NCBI GenBank assembly: GCA_001692895.1
Contig: KV748200.1
Location: 1,810,914-1,874,913, forward strand
Direction of reading: 5' to 3'
Source of the DNA: Cenococcum geophilum 1.58
Taxonomy: Eukaryota > Ascomycota > Dothideomycetes > Gloniales > Gloniaceae
Length of the DNA: 64,000 nucleotides
Below, piece after piece: positions 1 through 12,600 of this stretch. Made by a program: the position numbers and the translations under genes. The first letter of the stretch is position 1; every line of letters starts with the position of its first letter. Below the pieces are notes generated by a model, which saw only the letters and a program-made list of their open reading frames with translations, made no database searches and was not told the origin of the DNA.

Positions 1-2040
1 AGAGTCTTTTCTTTTATATCTTGCCCTAGTTATAACTAAAAAAGGTCTATAACTAAGGCTTTTCTTTTTTTAGATTATCAGTACGGTTATTACCCTGCTT
101 ATTTTTCTAATAAAATTTACCTTTAGAGTTTTCTCTTAACTTCTTAAAGTGTTCCTATAAAGGTGCTAAATAGGTATTAGGTTAGCCCTAAGAGTCTTTC
201 CCGTTATTTAAGGTTCCTAACTTTAACCCTTTTAAAGTTCATTTTAAGAACGGCTTCTTTAAAGGTTAGGCCTACCCTATATTACTATTAAAGTGCTTAC
301 GCTTTTAGTAACCCCTTAGCTTTCTATTAAAAGAGGTCTAGTTTCTTACTATATCTTTTTAGCGTTTAAAACTACTTATTTAAAATCCATATATATAGTA
401 ATCCGCGATAAGGCTCCTACGCGCTTTATTTTATTATAAATTACTAGCTTAATTCTAGCCTAAATAAACCCAATCTTCTCCTTCTTATAAATGCTACCGT
501 CCTTATTTTTAAAGAGCTCTAAATCTATCTATTAAGTATAAGTTTTTATAAAGTTTATAAATTAGTAAAAGTTATAGCGGTTAAGCTATGTCCTATTCTA
601 GAATAGCTCTATATTATTATATTATATAATATACGGATTTTAAGTCTATTTCTTTAGGAAGGTTTATAGCTATAGCTATATAGTAATTTACTCTTTATTA
701 AGCTAATTAAGTGCAATCTAGTTTAGTAATCGGTCTTTAATCTTACTAATAATCCAGTATATACGCTCTTTGGTATTATCTTATATTATTAGTATTTTAA
801 AGAAGTTGTCTACCTTATAAACCTAATTATCTAACTGCTAGGCGTTAGGTCTGTAATGGAGTTCTAAATTACTTAAGGCCTTAGCTAGTTAGTCTATGTC
901 CTTTTTCTATTTATAGTATAGATAACTCTTTAAGTCTTTTATACCTCCTTAGGTAGGTACTAGGTAGCTCCTAGAAAGCCCTTAGCCTTAGCTAGGTTAT
1001 AAAAGATTTTATTTAGCCTAAATTAAGCTCTACTAGATCTAGACCTACCCTTAAAGGTTTTTAATATATTTATTAGTAGCTCCTTCCTATATAGCTTCTA
1101 AGAGCCTTATAGCAGCTTCCTAATATCTATTTTAGAGAATATTAGTTTAGGGCTCTTAACTTTCTAACCTTAGCCTTAAGGAGGCTCTAGCTATAGAGGT
1201 AGTATTAATACTAGTAGCTAGTATAGATTTCCCTATAAGGCTTAAGTCTTAAGCTAGTAGTTAGTTTAAATTACCTAAAGGGGTAGGCCCGCTTAGCTTA
1301 TAAGTAGTCTATATACTATTACTATACTAATTATAGGCTAGTGGTCTTCTGGGAGGGTTCCAGTTAGTTCCCTAGGAGGATATATTAGTATATTTCTCTA
1401 GCATTTCTAGCTTAGGGGAAGATCTTAAAGTTACCTCTAGCGCTTAATCTTTTAATTAGCCTAGGTGGGGCTAAAGGGGTTCTAGTTACTTTTTAATAGC
1501 GTTATAACCGTTATAGAGGGTGTTTATATTTTCCTTAGCGGTAATTATAGGTATATAAGAGTCTTTAAGCTTTTAGAGCATCTAGGTATTAGGGCTTATT
1601 CGGCAGTCTTACCTAGAGATTCTATTTAGGTTATTATAAGATTTTAAGGAAGAATAGTAGTTATAAACAAAAGATATAAATAAATAATCTGGTCTTTAAA
1701 GCCGACTACCCTTCTAAAAAGAAGTAGGAAGGATTTAAATATAAGGGGACTTTATAGATAGGGGGCTATAAGGACACAATTATAGAATAGGATAGATTAG
1801 TAAGAGAGACGAATCCTTAAGGAGGTAAGGCCTCTAGGATTGTGGAGATTATATACTATAGGTATATGCCTCTAGTACGTAACTAGTGACCATTTAAGGG
1901 GCGTCTAAGGGTTGTCCTAAGGGCAACCTAAGGTGTCCGTAATAATATCCCTTACAGCTACCTTCCTTAGTAGTAGGAAGCTATAGCTTCCCTTTAATAG
2001 GCAAATATAAAAAAAAGTAGAAATAGAAATAGGGATATTA
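1..2040. repeat. AT-rich RIP-damaged repeat, family not identified
   Basis: About 2 kb of TA-rich sequence with no open frame worth calling. Read on the minus strand, about 480-900 gives protein-like stretches between stops (for example an acidic-basic segment with LELFKNKDGSIYKKEK), which suggests a decayed transposon protein on that strand. I could not match it to a family. The last part, about 1680-2040, is less AT-rich and leads into the LINE reverse transcriptase that follows on the plus strand. No LTR pair, TIR or target duplication was found for this stretch. Confidence 0.4.
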
Positions 2041-4250
2041 TAGGGTTCGCCAGTATCCCCTATTTTATTTTTACTATATCTACGCAATATATATAGGCTA
2101 GAGATAGAAGGAGCCTATTCCCTTAGCTATATTAACAACTTTATAATTATAGTTACTTTAAATTTTACTAAATCTAACTATAAAAAGCTAGAGGGGATAG
2201 CGCTAGGCCTAATATCTAAGACTAAAGGTACTGCTTTTAATTTTGCTATTAGTAAAGTAGGGCTTATATACTTTTATAGTAAACGTACTATTATAGAAGA
2301 AGGGCTAAAGCTAGGAGACGTAGAAATATCTTATAAACCCTATATTAGGTAGTTGGGAGTATTTCTAAACTCTAAGCTTACTTTTAAATAATAAGTATAA
2401 ATAAAAATCTCTAAAGCAAAAGCAGCCCTCTATATAATTAGAAGACTAGGTAATATATAAGGAGGTTTATCTCTATAAGCCTTAAAACAGCTCTATATAG
2501 CTTACGTCCCTCCTATAGTAGACTACCTACTAGTTAAGTATTAGTCTCTATAAAATAAGGCCCTAAACTAGTTTTAGGAGCGTTTAGAGGATCTCCTACC
2601 TAAGCTATAAAGATTGAGGCCTTAATTCCGCCTCTTAGAATTAAAATTAGGTTTAACAAGCTTTATACTAGCCATATATTAAAAATCCTAAAATTTAAGA
2701 AAAACTATATAATTAAGAAGGCTTATATAGAAGAAGTTAATAAAGATAGGGACGGGCTAGCGCTTAGCTTTAGCTTTAGCTCTAATTCTAATCCTAAAAA
2801 CTTTACTAGAAAGCACCTCTTATAGCTAAAAATATAGCTACTACCTCTAACCTCTAAAGTCTAACAGCTAATTTAAAACTGGAAAATAGAGAGAATCTTT
2901 CTAGATTGGTAAAAACCGTAGTCTCTTTCTATTTCTGCTACTTTTTCTATCTCTAAAGGTAGTAAGGAAGAAGCTATATAATAATATCTAAAACTAGTAA
3001 AAAATCTATAAGAATCCCTAGAGTAGGATCTAGTAGATATATACTATATAAATAGCTCTAAAGATAGCAAATTAAATAGAATAACTTATACAATAAACTG
3101 GAATCTAGAACCCTATATAGAAATTATAAACGTAGAGCTTTATATAGTCTATAGGGCCCTAAAATACCTAAAGTAATAAAGACTAAAAAAGAAACAAGTC
3201 TATATCTTTATAGATAGCCAAGTAGCTATTAAAAGATTGTAACTTAATTCTCTTATAGGAGAGTAAGAACTAGTCCTTAAAATTCCGCAAAGCTATCCCT
3301 ATTTAGTTAGTAAAAATATCTTTATTAACTTTTACTAAGTTCCTAGCTACCTAGAAATCTATAAAAATAAAATAGTAGATAAACTAGCTAAAAAGGGCCC
3401 ACTAGGAGAAAAACACGGTCTTTTTATTCCTCTTTATCCTATATAGAGAGACTAGTAAAAGAAAAGATATTAAAATAATAGAAAAACAATTGGCAGTAGA
3501 ATAAGGATAAAGGAAAATACTATACCAGGATTTATTAGGGAAGCCATTCCTTTTCTCTTAAAGCTCCTAAGGATAGATCTCTTAAAAAGCTGTAATTAGC
3601 CTTCTTCTAGCTAAAGCTGGGAAAGGATTATTTTAAATCCTTCTCTAAAACTATAGGGAAGGATAAAGAAGGTAGACGATTTAAGGAATATAACGCAATA
3701 TAACCCCTAAGCACTTACTACTAGACTACAGCCTATATAGGGAAGAGAGAAAGGAAATATAAAGGTAACTAGGCTCCTCTCTCTCTTTAAAGAAATTATT
3801 TTATATAAAAGATGGAAAAAAGAAACTTAGCCCATTTCTAGAAAAGACAGAAATAGCTATTAGAAAGTAGCTAATAGCAGTAAGATCTTTAGATATAATA
3901 AAATAGGTAAGAGAGCTTTAATTTTTTTTAAATATAATATATTAACACGCCGTTTTAAATAAAAGTCTTCTTTTAGAGTAAGATATTTTTAAAACCTTCT
4001 TAGGTATAGTAGGGAGAGCTTAATATAATATAATAGCTCGTATAAATACCTCTAAGGTAAAACTTGTAGACTACTATTTTATAAAAGTACTAAGCTAAGG
4101 GAAAGGAAAGGGGGATTACATAGGCTAGTATAAGTGAATTAATAAAACTAGCCGCTAAGGCGCTTATAGCAGGCAAGCTAACGGTAGATAATAAAATATA
4201 ATAGTACGCAATAGTATGCGATAGTATGCAGTAGTATATAATAGTATAAC
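2041..4250 (+). mobile_element. Tad/I-type LINE remnant: RT and RNase H (RIP-inactivated)
   Basis: This is the 3' part of a non-LTR retrotransposon ORF2. The plus strand reads GSPVSPILFLLYL at about 2050 (RT motif before the active site), then YINNF at 2138-2152, where a live enzyme has YxDDF; both Asp codons have become Asn by G-to-A change. RT thumb features follow (LGVFLNSKLTF, then SKAKAALYIIRRLGN). An RNase H domain follows at about 3130-3410 (AELY-like start, FIDSQVA, VPSYLE, DKLAKKG). A region resembling the C-terminal CCHC part of fungal LINE ORF2 ends at about 3.9 kb. Many TAG/TAA codons interrupt the frame. The 5' part and ORF1 are not seen here. RT plus RNase H fits the Tad1 or I clades; the clade call is an inference. 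Confidence 0.75.
4201..4250 (+). repeat. 10-bp tandem repeat at LINE 3' end
   Basis: Five consecutive 10-mers with the pattern RTAGTAYGCA/R (ATAGTACGCA, ATAGTATGCG, ATAGTATGCA, GTAGTATATA, ATAGTATAAC). Differences between units are mostly transitions. It lies just after the LINE coding region, where some LINEs end in short tandem repeats instead of poly(A). This is the best available marker for the 3' end of the element. Confidence 0.7.
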
Positions 4251-5496
4251 AGGTAATATACTCCAGTACTATTATACTTTTATTTTAACTTCTTTTCTCT
4301 TTTTATACCTCTTCTTCTTTACTATACTAATAATATTATTAGATTACTCTCTTTTTACTCCCTTATTATAACTAGTAAAAAACACTCTTTACTTACTATT
4401 TAAGCTAATGCTATTCTTATTACTGAAAACTATTTTATATAAGTTACTTGGCTTAAAGTTTAGCTCCTACTTAAGGTCCTTCTTAATATATTTATAAAAG
4501 GCATTATTAAAAAAAACTTAAATATGCTCTCTTTGTAATAGTGTTTATAGTGTTTATTTTTATAATATTAAGTTTTAGGCCTTTACTTTACTTAATAAGA
4601 ACCTTCTTAAATACCTATCTACCTATCTACCAATCTTTTAAAAAATTTAAAAATTTTTTAATCTATAGGCTCTATAAGATTTAGATTAAGCACCTTCCTA
4701 TGGATTATTATTAATTATTTAGCCGATAGAATTAAAACGCCCATTAGTAGCTATAAGAGAGTTAAAATACTATTCTATAAGGGCATCTTTTATAAAAAAA
4801 TTTGCTAAGCTATATAATAAGCTTTAAGGTATAAAGGTAATAATTAGATTCTTAATAGAGGTATATATGAAGAGGAGGAGAAAGCTAAGTATACTAATAA
4901 CAATAAGAGCTTATATTAAGAAAGTAATATACCCCCCCCTTACGAGCTTTCTAAGAGCAATAACATTAGCTTAATATTATATATATTCTTATATATAAAG
5001 CCAATACTAGAATTCTAAAGTGCGGTTATAATTAATTTAAAATTATTATATATAGTAGCGGTAGTTAATCTCTATAAGGACTTAGCTAATTACTTTCTAT
5101 ATAACCTTAAGGCTCTTACTAACTTAAATTAACTATTATAATTAGTATTTAGCCAATTAGAGACTTAATAAAAGGCTATTAAAATATAAAATAGTAATAA
5201 AAAAGGAAGACGCGCCTTTTATAATTATATTATCACGACTATTTAACTAACTATACCTTATACAGTAAGTATATTAGTAGTAGATATTATCTACTATTTA
5301 CCTACTTAGTAAAAGTTATATAAGCCTTATATAAGGGGTAGGTAGGGAGTAGTTAGGGTAAATTAAGTACCCCGCTTATTTAGGCAGGTGTTATAACTGG
5401 TAAATTACAAAAAAAACTTCCCTACTCTCTCCTCTCTGGTTTAAAGGTTGGATTTTTCGCGGTAACTAGGGTAAAAAAAAACCCTTTAAAGTAGGA
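4251..5496. repeat. AT-rich RIP-damaged sequence, nothing identified
   Basis: TA-rich sequence without a usable frame, LTR pair or inverted termini that I could recognise. It holds a run of seven or more C at about 4933 and A-runs near 5410 and 5475. It ends at the poly-G tract where base composition changes abruptly. Confidence 0.4.
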
Positions 5497-5510
5497 GGGG
5501 GGGGGGGGGG
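5497..5510 (+). repeat. Poly-G tract at the composition boundary
   Basis: A run of 14 G in otherwise TA-rich sequence. To its left is RIP-damaged DNA; within about 30 bp to its right the sequence becomes GC-balanced and remains so to the polyketide synthase gene. It may be a purine tract left by an LTR element, but no LTR follows it. Confidence 0.75.
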
Positions 5511-5640
5511 AGTAGTTCTATGCTAGTTAATGCGGGAATTAAACGACATATAGAGGCTTGTGATTGAACGGCGAGGGCTGACCTATCGGCCGCCCTTCCT
5601 ACATCCGCCTAAAGATGGCACGAATCCCATCCTCACCCGA

Positions 5641-5760
5641 CGACTATGTTTATTTGCAGTTAGTATTCCAAAACTATGGCGAGATCCTACTCTAATCTAG
5701 CTACTACATTTATCCGCAATTGGCGTTTCGGGATCGTAGGGAGATTTTATATCGATTTGG
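5641..5760 (+). repeat. Diverged 60-bp tandem duplication
   Basis: Units 5641-5700 and 5701-5760 align without gaps. I count 33 of 60 identical positions; of 27 differences about 24 are transitions, in both directions. Such an excess of transitions is what RIP or cytosine deamination leaves on duplicated DNA. Identity is low, so the alignment rests on the period and the transition bias together. Confidence 0.5.
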
Positions 5761-6344
5761 CTAGTCAGATTACGGAACTACGGCAATGCAGGTCGGATTT
5801 TGGTGATCACCCTGTTCCTGTTCTAGTTGCCTACACCTTATGACTTCATACTATTTCTATTACCCTTCCATTACCTATTAGCAATGCCGATCAATTGGCA
5901 ATGAGGTAACAGTTTCAAATCGACGTCAGTGTCGACGTCAGTCTTTGCCACCTATCTAGTGTATATAGTGAGGCTCTAGAGCCTCTTGCAATGAGACAGA
6001 GTCATCATTCTTTCTATCTTTTGGTCTTCCGATCGACAAATGCGGATATCCTATCCCTAGCTAGCCACTACGCAATTAATTAATAACTGCAATCCGCCGA
6101 AGGTATTACCCGTTAATGCTGTGAGGGATTTGTCAGGGACACACCACTCTATATCCAGATATGCAGTTCCGGGAGAGGTGTGCAAGCTCGCTATCCGAGG
6201 CGTCTGGTTATCCGTCGAACTAGATACAGATCCGGGGCAGTACTTGTACATGTATGGGTCGAAGCTTATAAAGAGCAAACGCGTAAGGAGGTTATCCTCG
6301 TCTAGGCGTTCGTCAGGCTCTAACTAATCTATCGACCTAACTAC

Positions 6345-6508
6345 CAGTGATCTACTTGGATTGGAGCCGATTTGGGCTGGACTGGACTGGAGCTGGATTA
6401 CTAACCTTTGTAAGTAACCGTTAGTCCTATTTAGGTTTAGCTTTCGTGAACCTCCTGGAGCTTTGGAGACCCCCAAATCCACTTCACTCCAGTCCAAGTA
6501 TATCACTG
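6345..6508 (+). mobile_element. hAT-type MITE upstream of the synthase
   Basis: A 164-bp element with terminal inverted repeats of about 22 bp that match at 20 positions. The left end begins CAGTGATCTACTTGG and the right end, read in reverse, begins CAGTGATATACTTGG. With a small gap the similarity goes further inward (GATTTGGG on both arms). Flanking 8-bp duplications are CTAACTAC (6337-6344) and CTAACTAT (6509-6516), one transition apart. A CAGTG start and 8-bp duplications are hallmarks of the hAT superfamily. It carries no coding sequence, so it would have depended on a transposase made elsewhere. It lies 112 bp before the start codon and may alter expression. Confidence 0.85.
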
Positions 6509-6620
6509 CTAACTATTTCTTCTGTTAGCAGCTAGTTCATTAGGGTGGAAGACGTGGTTTCTCCATTTCGTACAATAAAACTTCATTCTATACTCGCTAT
6601 TCCCCGCGTCAAACACGAAA

Positions 6621-9600
6621 ATGCCCGCACAGGAAAACGGAGCTCTGGGTGACTTGTCTGAGCAAAGGCCTCAGGTCAACGGCATGTGCCCAAGGGCCGA
6701 CGCAGCTACATCCGGAGCGGATTTTCCCATAGCAATTTGTGGCATGGCCCTTCGTCTCCCCGGTGGCTTAGGAAGTCCTCAGCAACTATGGGATTTCCTG
6801 CTGGCCAAGGGTGACGCGAGGGGCCGAGTGCCAGAGTCACGGTACAACATATCGGCGTACTACTCTACATCCGGACGGCCGGGTACGATTGGGACGGAGC
6901 ACGGTTATTTCCTTGACGATAGTGTTAAACTGGGCGCTTTAGATGCATCCCGCTTCTCTCTCAGTCGCGCTGAACTTGAGTTTGCCGACCCCCAGCAGCG
7001 ACGGATGCTGGAAGTGGTCAGAGAGTGCTTCGACGATGCTGGGGAAGTCGGTTTTAAGGGGGGGGTTATCGGGTGCTACATGGGCAGCTACGGTGAGGAC
7101 TGGCTGGAGATGCAGAATAGGGACCCCCAGAAATCTGGAAGTAATAAGATCGATGGGTATGGCGACTTCATGCTGTCCAACCGGATCTCTTACGAGATGG
7201 GCCTATGCGGACCGAGGTATGTATATCAGGAGCTCTTTGAATTCCATGGACTAACTCGGCCAGTATGACTATCCGCACCGCCTGCTCATCCGCACTCGTA
7301 GGTCTTCGTAAAGCTTGTCTGGCCATTGAACGGGGCGATTGCAAGGCGGCAATCGTGGGTGGTGCCAACCTGATTCTCGCACCTGGCGCGACGGCTGCAA
7401 TGACTGAAAAGGGCGTACTTTCTCCTGAAGGTTCGTGCAAAACTTTTTCAGCCGATGCGGATGGGTACGCTAGGGGCGAAGCCATCACAGCCGTGTACAT
7501 CAAGCCACTGGACGCTGCCGTTCGAGACGGGAACCCCATCCGCGCTGTTATCAGATCCACCATGTCAAACAACGATGGGAAGACGCCAGGCATTTCGCAT
7601 CCCAGTACTGAAAGCCAGGAGGCCATGATTAGGAAAGCGTACCGTGTGGCCGGTATCACGGACTTCTCCAAAACAGCATTCGTGGAATGCCACGGAACCG
7701 GCACCGCGGTCGGGGATCCTATAGAGGCCAACGCAGTTGCTCGAGTTTTTGGAGATTCCGGGGTATTCATTGGATCGGTCAAGCCTAACTTGGGCCACTC
7801 AGAAGGTGCTTCAGGTATCACATCTCTGATAAAGGCAGTCCTTACTCTCGAGCACCGTATTATTCCACCAAACATCAAGTTTTCGAGTCCGAATCCCGAA
7901 ATCCCTTTCCGAGACAGCAAGTTGATTGTTCCTCTTGAGCCAACGCCTTGGCCCGAGTCTCGATGTGAGCGAGTTAGTGTCAACTCATTTGGCATTGGAG
8001 GGTCTAACGCGCACGTCATTCTCGACTCAGCTCGCAGTTTCAATGTCTCTACCCCAGTAAGCCAACTCGTAGTCAGTCCACAGTTGTTGCTGTTCTCAGC
8101 CAATTCAGCTACATCTTTGCAGAAGATGACGCACAGTTTTCAGGATTGGGTCATCAATGAGCCAGACAAGCTCGAATATCTTGCATACACGCTTGCAAAC
8201 AGAAGGGAACATCTTCCACATCGGGCTTTCATGATTGCTCGCAGAGATCGGCCTGGCGTTGCATCCCAAGGCAGAAGGGCTGCAAACCCATCACCCAATC
8301 TTGTCATGGTCTTCACCGGGCAAGGCGCCCAGTGGCCTCGCATGGGCCGGGAGCTACTACTACGCTCCGACCTGTGTTTCCAAAGTAGCATCAGGTCCCT
8401 TGATAAATACCTGCGAGATGCGCCTGGAGCCCCAGAGTGGATGTTGGAAGAGGAGCTCCTCAAGCCAGCCAAGACGTCAGGTGTCCACGCGGCAGAGCTC
8501 TCACAACCGTTGTGTACTGCCGTCCAAATTGCTTTGGTCGACCTTTTCGCGGCCGTTGGTGTAGAACCATCTGCAGTTGTGGGCCACAGTAGCGGCGAGA
8601 TTGCCGCGGCTTACGCTGCTGGAGCCCTTACAGCAAGAGAAGCCATCATTGCGGCCTGGCAGCGCGGGCGAGCTGCCAAAAAGCAAACGAGATCTGGTGC
8701 CATGGCCGCTGTAGAGCTAGGTTGGGACGAAGTTAACAGCTTCCTAACTCCCAACGTTGTTGTCGCATGCGAGAACTCTCCCAAAAGCGTCACTCTATCC
8801 GGCGATGCTAGTGAAGTCCAAGCGGCTCTCTCACGCATTAAGCAGTCGCATCCCGAGGTGACGGCAAGGCTGCTAAAGGTAGACAAGGCCTATCACTCTT
8901 ATCATATGCGCGAGATTGGAGATGAGTACTGTTCAGTGTTACGGCAGGATTTGGTGGGGAAGCCACCGCTGAAACCGTTCTTCTCTAGTGTGACTGGAGA
9001 GCAGGAAGAGGGCCTTCTTGATGCGGCATACTGGCAGAGCAATCTTGAATCCCCCGTGCTTTTCATGGCGGCTGTCTCTGGCATACTTGGCCAGGTTAAA
9101 AATGTCGCCTTTTTGGAGATTGGACCACACCCAGCTCTCGTGGGACCCGTGAGACAGATCTTGGCCCAGGCGCCAAGCTCAGCGCCCTACGTATCGGCTA
9201 TGGCGCGTGGCGAGGATTGCGTTGAGTCATTTCTGACTGCTATCGGAAAGCTTTTCGAGCTCAATATCCCGGTCGACTTCAACGCACTCATGCCGACTGG
9301 ATTCTGTCTCCCAGACCTGCCACGGTACCCCTGGGACCACGAGGCTGACTACTGGCGCGAATCGAGAATCTCACATGAGTGGCGATGTCGCGAGTACCCA
9401 AGTCATCCACTTCTGGGTATACGCCAGCTCGAGAGCACCAGCCTTGAGCCTAGCTGGCGAAACATGCTCTACGTAGACAAAGTCAGCTGGCTTCGAGACC
9501 ACAAGATCGAGGACAATATAGTTTTCCCATGTGCAGCCTATATATCCATGGTCGGCGAAGGGGTTAGACAGATCAGTGGCTCGCAAAATACCTTTACTCT

Positions 9601-12600
9601 ACGTCACGTGGTCCTCAGTTTAGCCCTGGTCCTAGCCGAGGGAACCCCCACCGAGCTAGTTACAACCTTCCGTCCACATCGTCTCACCGACTCACTTGAT
9701 AGTCTGTGGTGGGATTTCACTATCGCCTCGCACAATGGCCATCTGTGGACAAAGCACTGTACCGGCCAGGTCACATCTGAAGCAGGTGAACCGCCGCAGA
9801 CTCAAGATGCAACTTCGCTGCCACGAAAATTGAAACGGCGAAAGTACTACGATATCTTGAATCGAGCGGGCTTGCGATTTGGTCCTCATTTTCAGCGTTT
9901 TGCAGACATCCGGACCAGTACCGTGCAGCACTTAGCAACGGCCAAAGTTTCCAGCGACACGAGTGGAGATGAAGAACACTATCACCTGCACCCCACGACT
10001 ATAGACGCATGTATCCAATTGGCCCCCTGTGCCGCCGTCAAGGGCCTTGTGGAAGCGAAGCACTACAGAACAGTTCCAACCAAGATTAAGAGGGTGACTA
10101 TACATCGCTGCGCTTCCAATATCGAAATGAGGGTGTTGGGGTCAGCAACACTCATTAAGGGCAGTGGTGACATTGTCGGTAGAGTACAACAGTGTATTGC
10201 TAATGGCAACATTGTCTTGCACATGGAAGGCTTAAATCTTTCGCTTCTCGAGGAGGCCGAGGCAACAGAAACAGACAGCCTTCACACTACAGCGCGTCTT
10301 ACATGGGGACCACATATCGACTTCTTGGATGCAGCTAATCTCATCAGACCCTCGATTCCTCGCCACTTGTACGCTCCATCTTTGGATGAGCTGGCTCGAC
10401 TGAGTCTGGTCTATTCCCATCGACGCATAAAGGGGGCTCAGACCGCGTTGCCTCATATGCGAAAGTATCAGGCTTGGATCGACCGTCAAGTGCAAGCTAT
10501 TGGTATTGGCGAGAATTCATCTATCACAGTTCTTGACGACGTTGTTGTAATGGGCAAAGTTGGCAGCCTAGTTCATCAGATGTCTGATACGCCAGTCGCC
10601 GCTTGCGCTGCCGCCATCCAGAAAGTAGTCACCAACATTTCAGCATTGTTTTCGGGTCAGACAGATGCGCTGGACATACTACTAGCCGACGACACCCTTA
10701 CCAAATTATACATCGCAACGGACGCATGNGACAGATCGCAGTTCATCCGACACCTGGCCCATAGCAAGCCCAACCTTCGTATCCTGGAGATTGGCGCAGG
10801 CACAGGCGCATCCACGGCTAGCATGCTGAAACACTTAGCCTTGCCCGGGCCGATTAGACAACCCCTATACTCCAAGTACACATTCACCGACATCTCCTCC
10901 GCCTTCTTCGTCTCTGCCAAGGACCATTTCAAACGCCATCACAACATCGAGTATCGCACACTGGATATCAGTAAAGACCCAATGGAGCAGGGTTTTAATG
11001 GCGAGAAATACGATCTTATCATTGCCACCAATGTTATCCATGCCACAAAGTGTCTCGGCGACAGCCTGAAGAATGTGCACAAGCTCCTCGACTCCAACGG
11101 AAGATTACTTCTTCATGAGCTCTACCCGACTTCCAAGTGGCCCAACTTCATCTTTGGCACTCTACCGGGCTGGTGGTACGGTGAGCTAGACGGGCGACCT
11201 GATGAGCCATGCGTAGAACCGGCCCGGTGGGAGTCGGAGTTGACACGCGCGGGCTTTGCCAGTTTAGACGCAGTTGTTCTCGATAGTCAGGAGCCGTACC
11301 AGTTGAACTCCATCATGGTTGCAAAGCCGCAGGCCGACAGTACGCAGGCGAACAAGAAGACAGTCACTCTTCTATGCGACAACGGCGAGAGCCACGCGGA
11401 CTCTCTTTCTCGACTGCTACAGAGTAGAGGTTACGTAGTCCATCCATGCCGGCTTGGTGAAGAGCTACCAGGATCCCAAGACGTGGTTTCTCTCCTCGAT
11501 TGCAGTCGCCCCTTCTTCGAAGACATCAGCGAGTCTCGCTACAAAGCATTCCAACATCTTCTGGACAACCTCGGTAGGTCAGGCATACTATGGATTACGC
11601 ATCCATGCCAAGTACAATGCCACGACCCAAGGTACGCCCAGATCATCGGTGCCGCACGTACAATCCGCACTGAGATGCTGTTGGACTTTGCTACGTGCGA
11701 AGTGGATGACATCGGCTCATCGCTTGATAGCATAGTCGATGTGTTCGCTAAGTTTCAGGCAAGAGAGGAAGATGAATCGCTTAAGCCCGACTACGAGTAT
11801 GCTATTGTCAACAGTGCAGTAAATGTGGGGAGGTTCTACCCTTTCTCGTTGAAAGACGAGCTCTTGGCGGAGACAAGTCCAGAGGACCGGGTGGCTCTTG
11901 ACATGGCAAAGCCTGGTCGCCTGGCGTCTTTGCGATGGGTTCCTCGTGGAGTAAGACCGTTGAACGGCGACGAAGTAGAGGTTCAGATCTACGCCGCCGG
12001 CTTGAACTTCAAAGTAAGATGTCTCACCTTGCCTCACGCCTAAGCTACTGATGAGTTTGAACAGGATGTCTTGGGTGCCTTGGCGTTGGTTCCATTTCCA
12101 AAGGGTGGCTTAGGCTCCGAAACAAGCGGTGTCGTTTGCCGAGTCGGTCCCCAGGTCAAAGACCTCTGTCTGGGCGATCGCGTCGTGCTTATGGGTGATG
12201 GTTCCTTCTCAACCCACATCGTTATCCCCGAGAGCTTCTGCGAAAAGATTCCCGCCAGCCTAACATTCGAAGAGGGGGCAACGATGCCTGCCGTTTTTAC
12301 AACCGCAGTAGCCTCACTGTTCAATATTGGTGGTTTACAGAGAGGACAGGTGAGTCGACGAACACCAAGTCATCCATGTTAACCTGTCTGACCAAGCGCC
12401 TTTAGTCGGTACTTATCCACAGTGCATGTGGCGGTGTTGGCCTTGCTGCTATCCAACTTGCGAGGATGGTGGGAGCAGAAATATATGCGACTGTTAGCAG
12501 CGAGGAGAAGGTGAGATACTTGACCGACACATTTGGCCTGCCCAGAAATCGGATATTTAACTCCAGAGACACGAGCTTTGTGGAAGGACTGAGGCGCGAA

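Larger units (their letters stand above)
5511..6620 (+). promoter_or_regulatory. Upstream region of the polyketide synthase gene
   Basis: About 1.1 kb of GC-balanced sequence with no convincing gene; the short frames at about 6121-6327 (+) and 6057-6278 (-) have no recognisable features. It contains a diverged 60-bp tandem duplication (5641-5760) and a hAT-type MITE (6345-6508). Between the MITE and the start codon are only 112 bp, so the core promoter probably lies there. A weak TATA-like string TACAATAAAA sits at 6571-6580, about 40-50 bp before the start codon. The context of the start, CACGAAAATGCC, has the A at -3 that fungi prefer. No operator site is claimed. Confidence 0.45.

Noticed and set aside
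6121-6327. Short plus-strand frame upstream of the synthase
   Set aside because: 68 codons with no domain, no clear splice partners and no link to the synthase frame; kept only as part of the upstream region.
7168-8103. A 311-codon open frame antisense to the KS domain
   Set aside because: It overlaps the conserved KS coding sequence on the opposite strand, has no recognisable domain, and arises from codon bias of the synthase gene.
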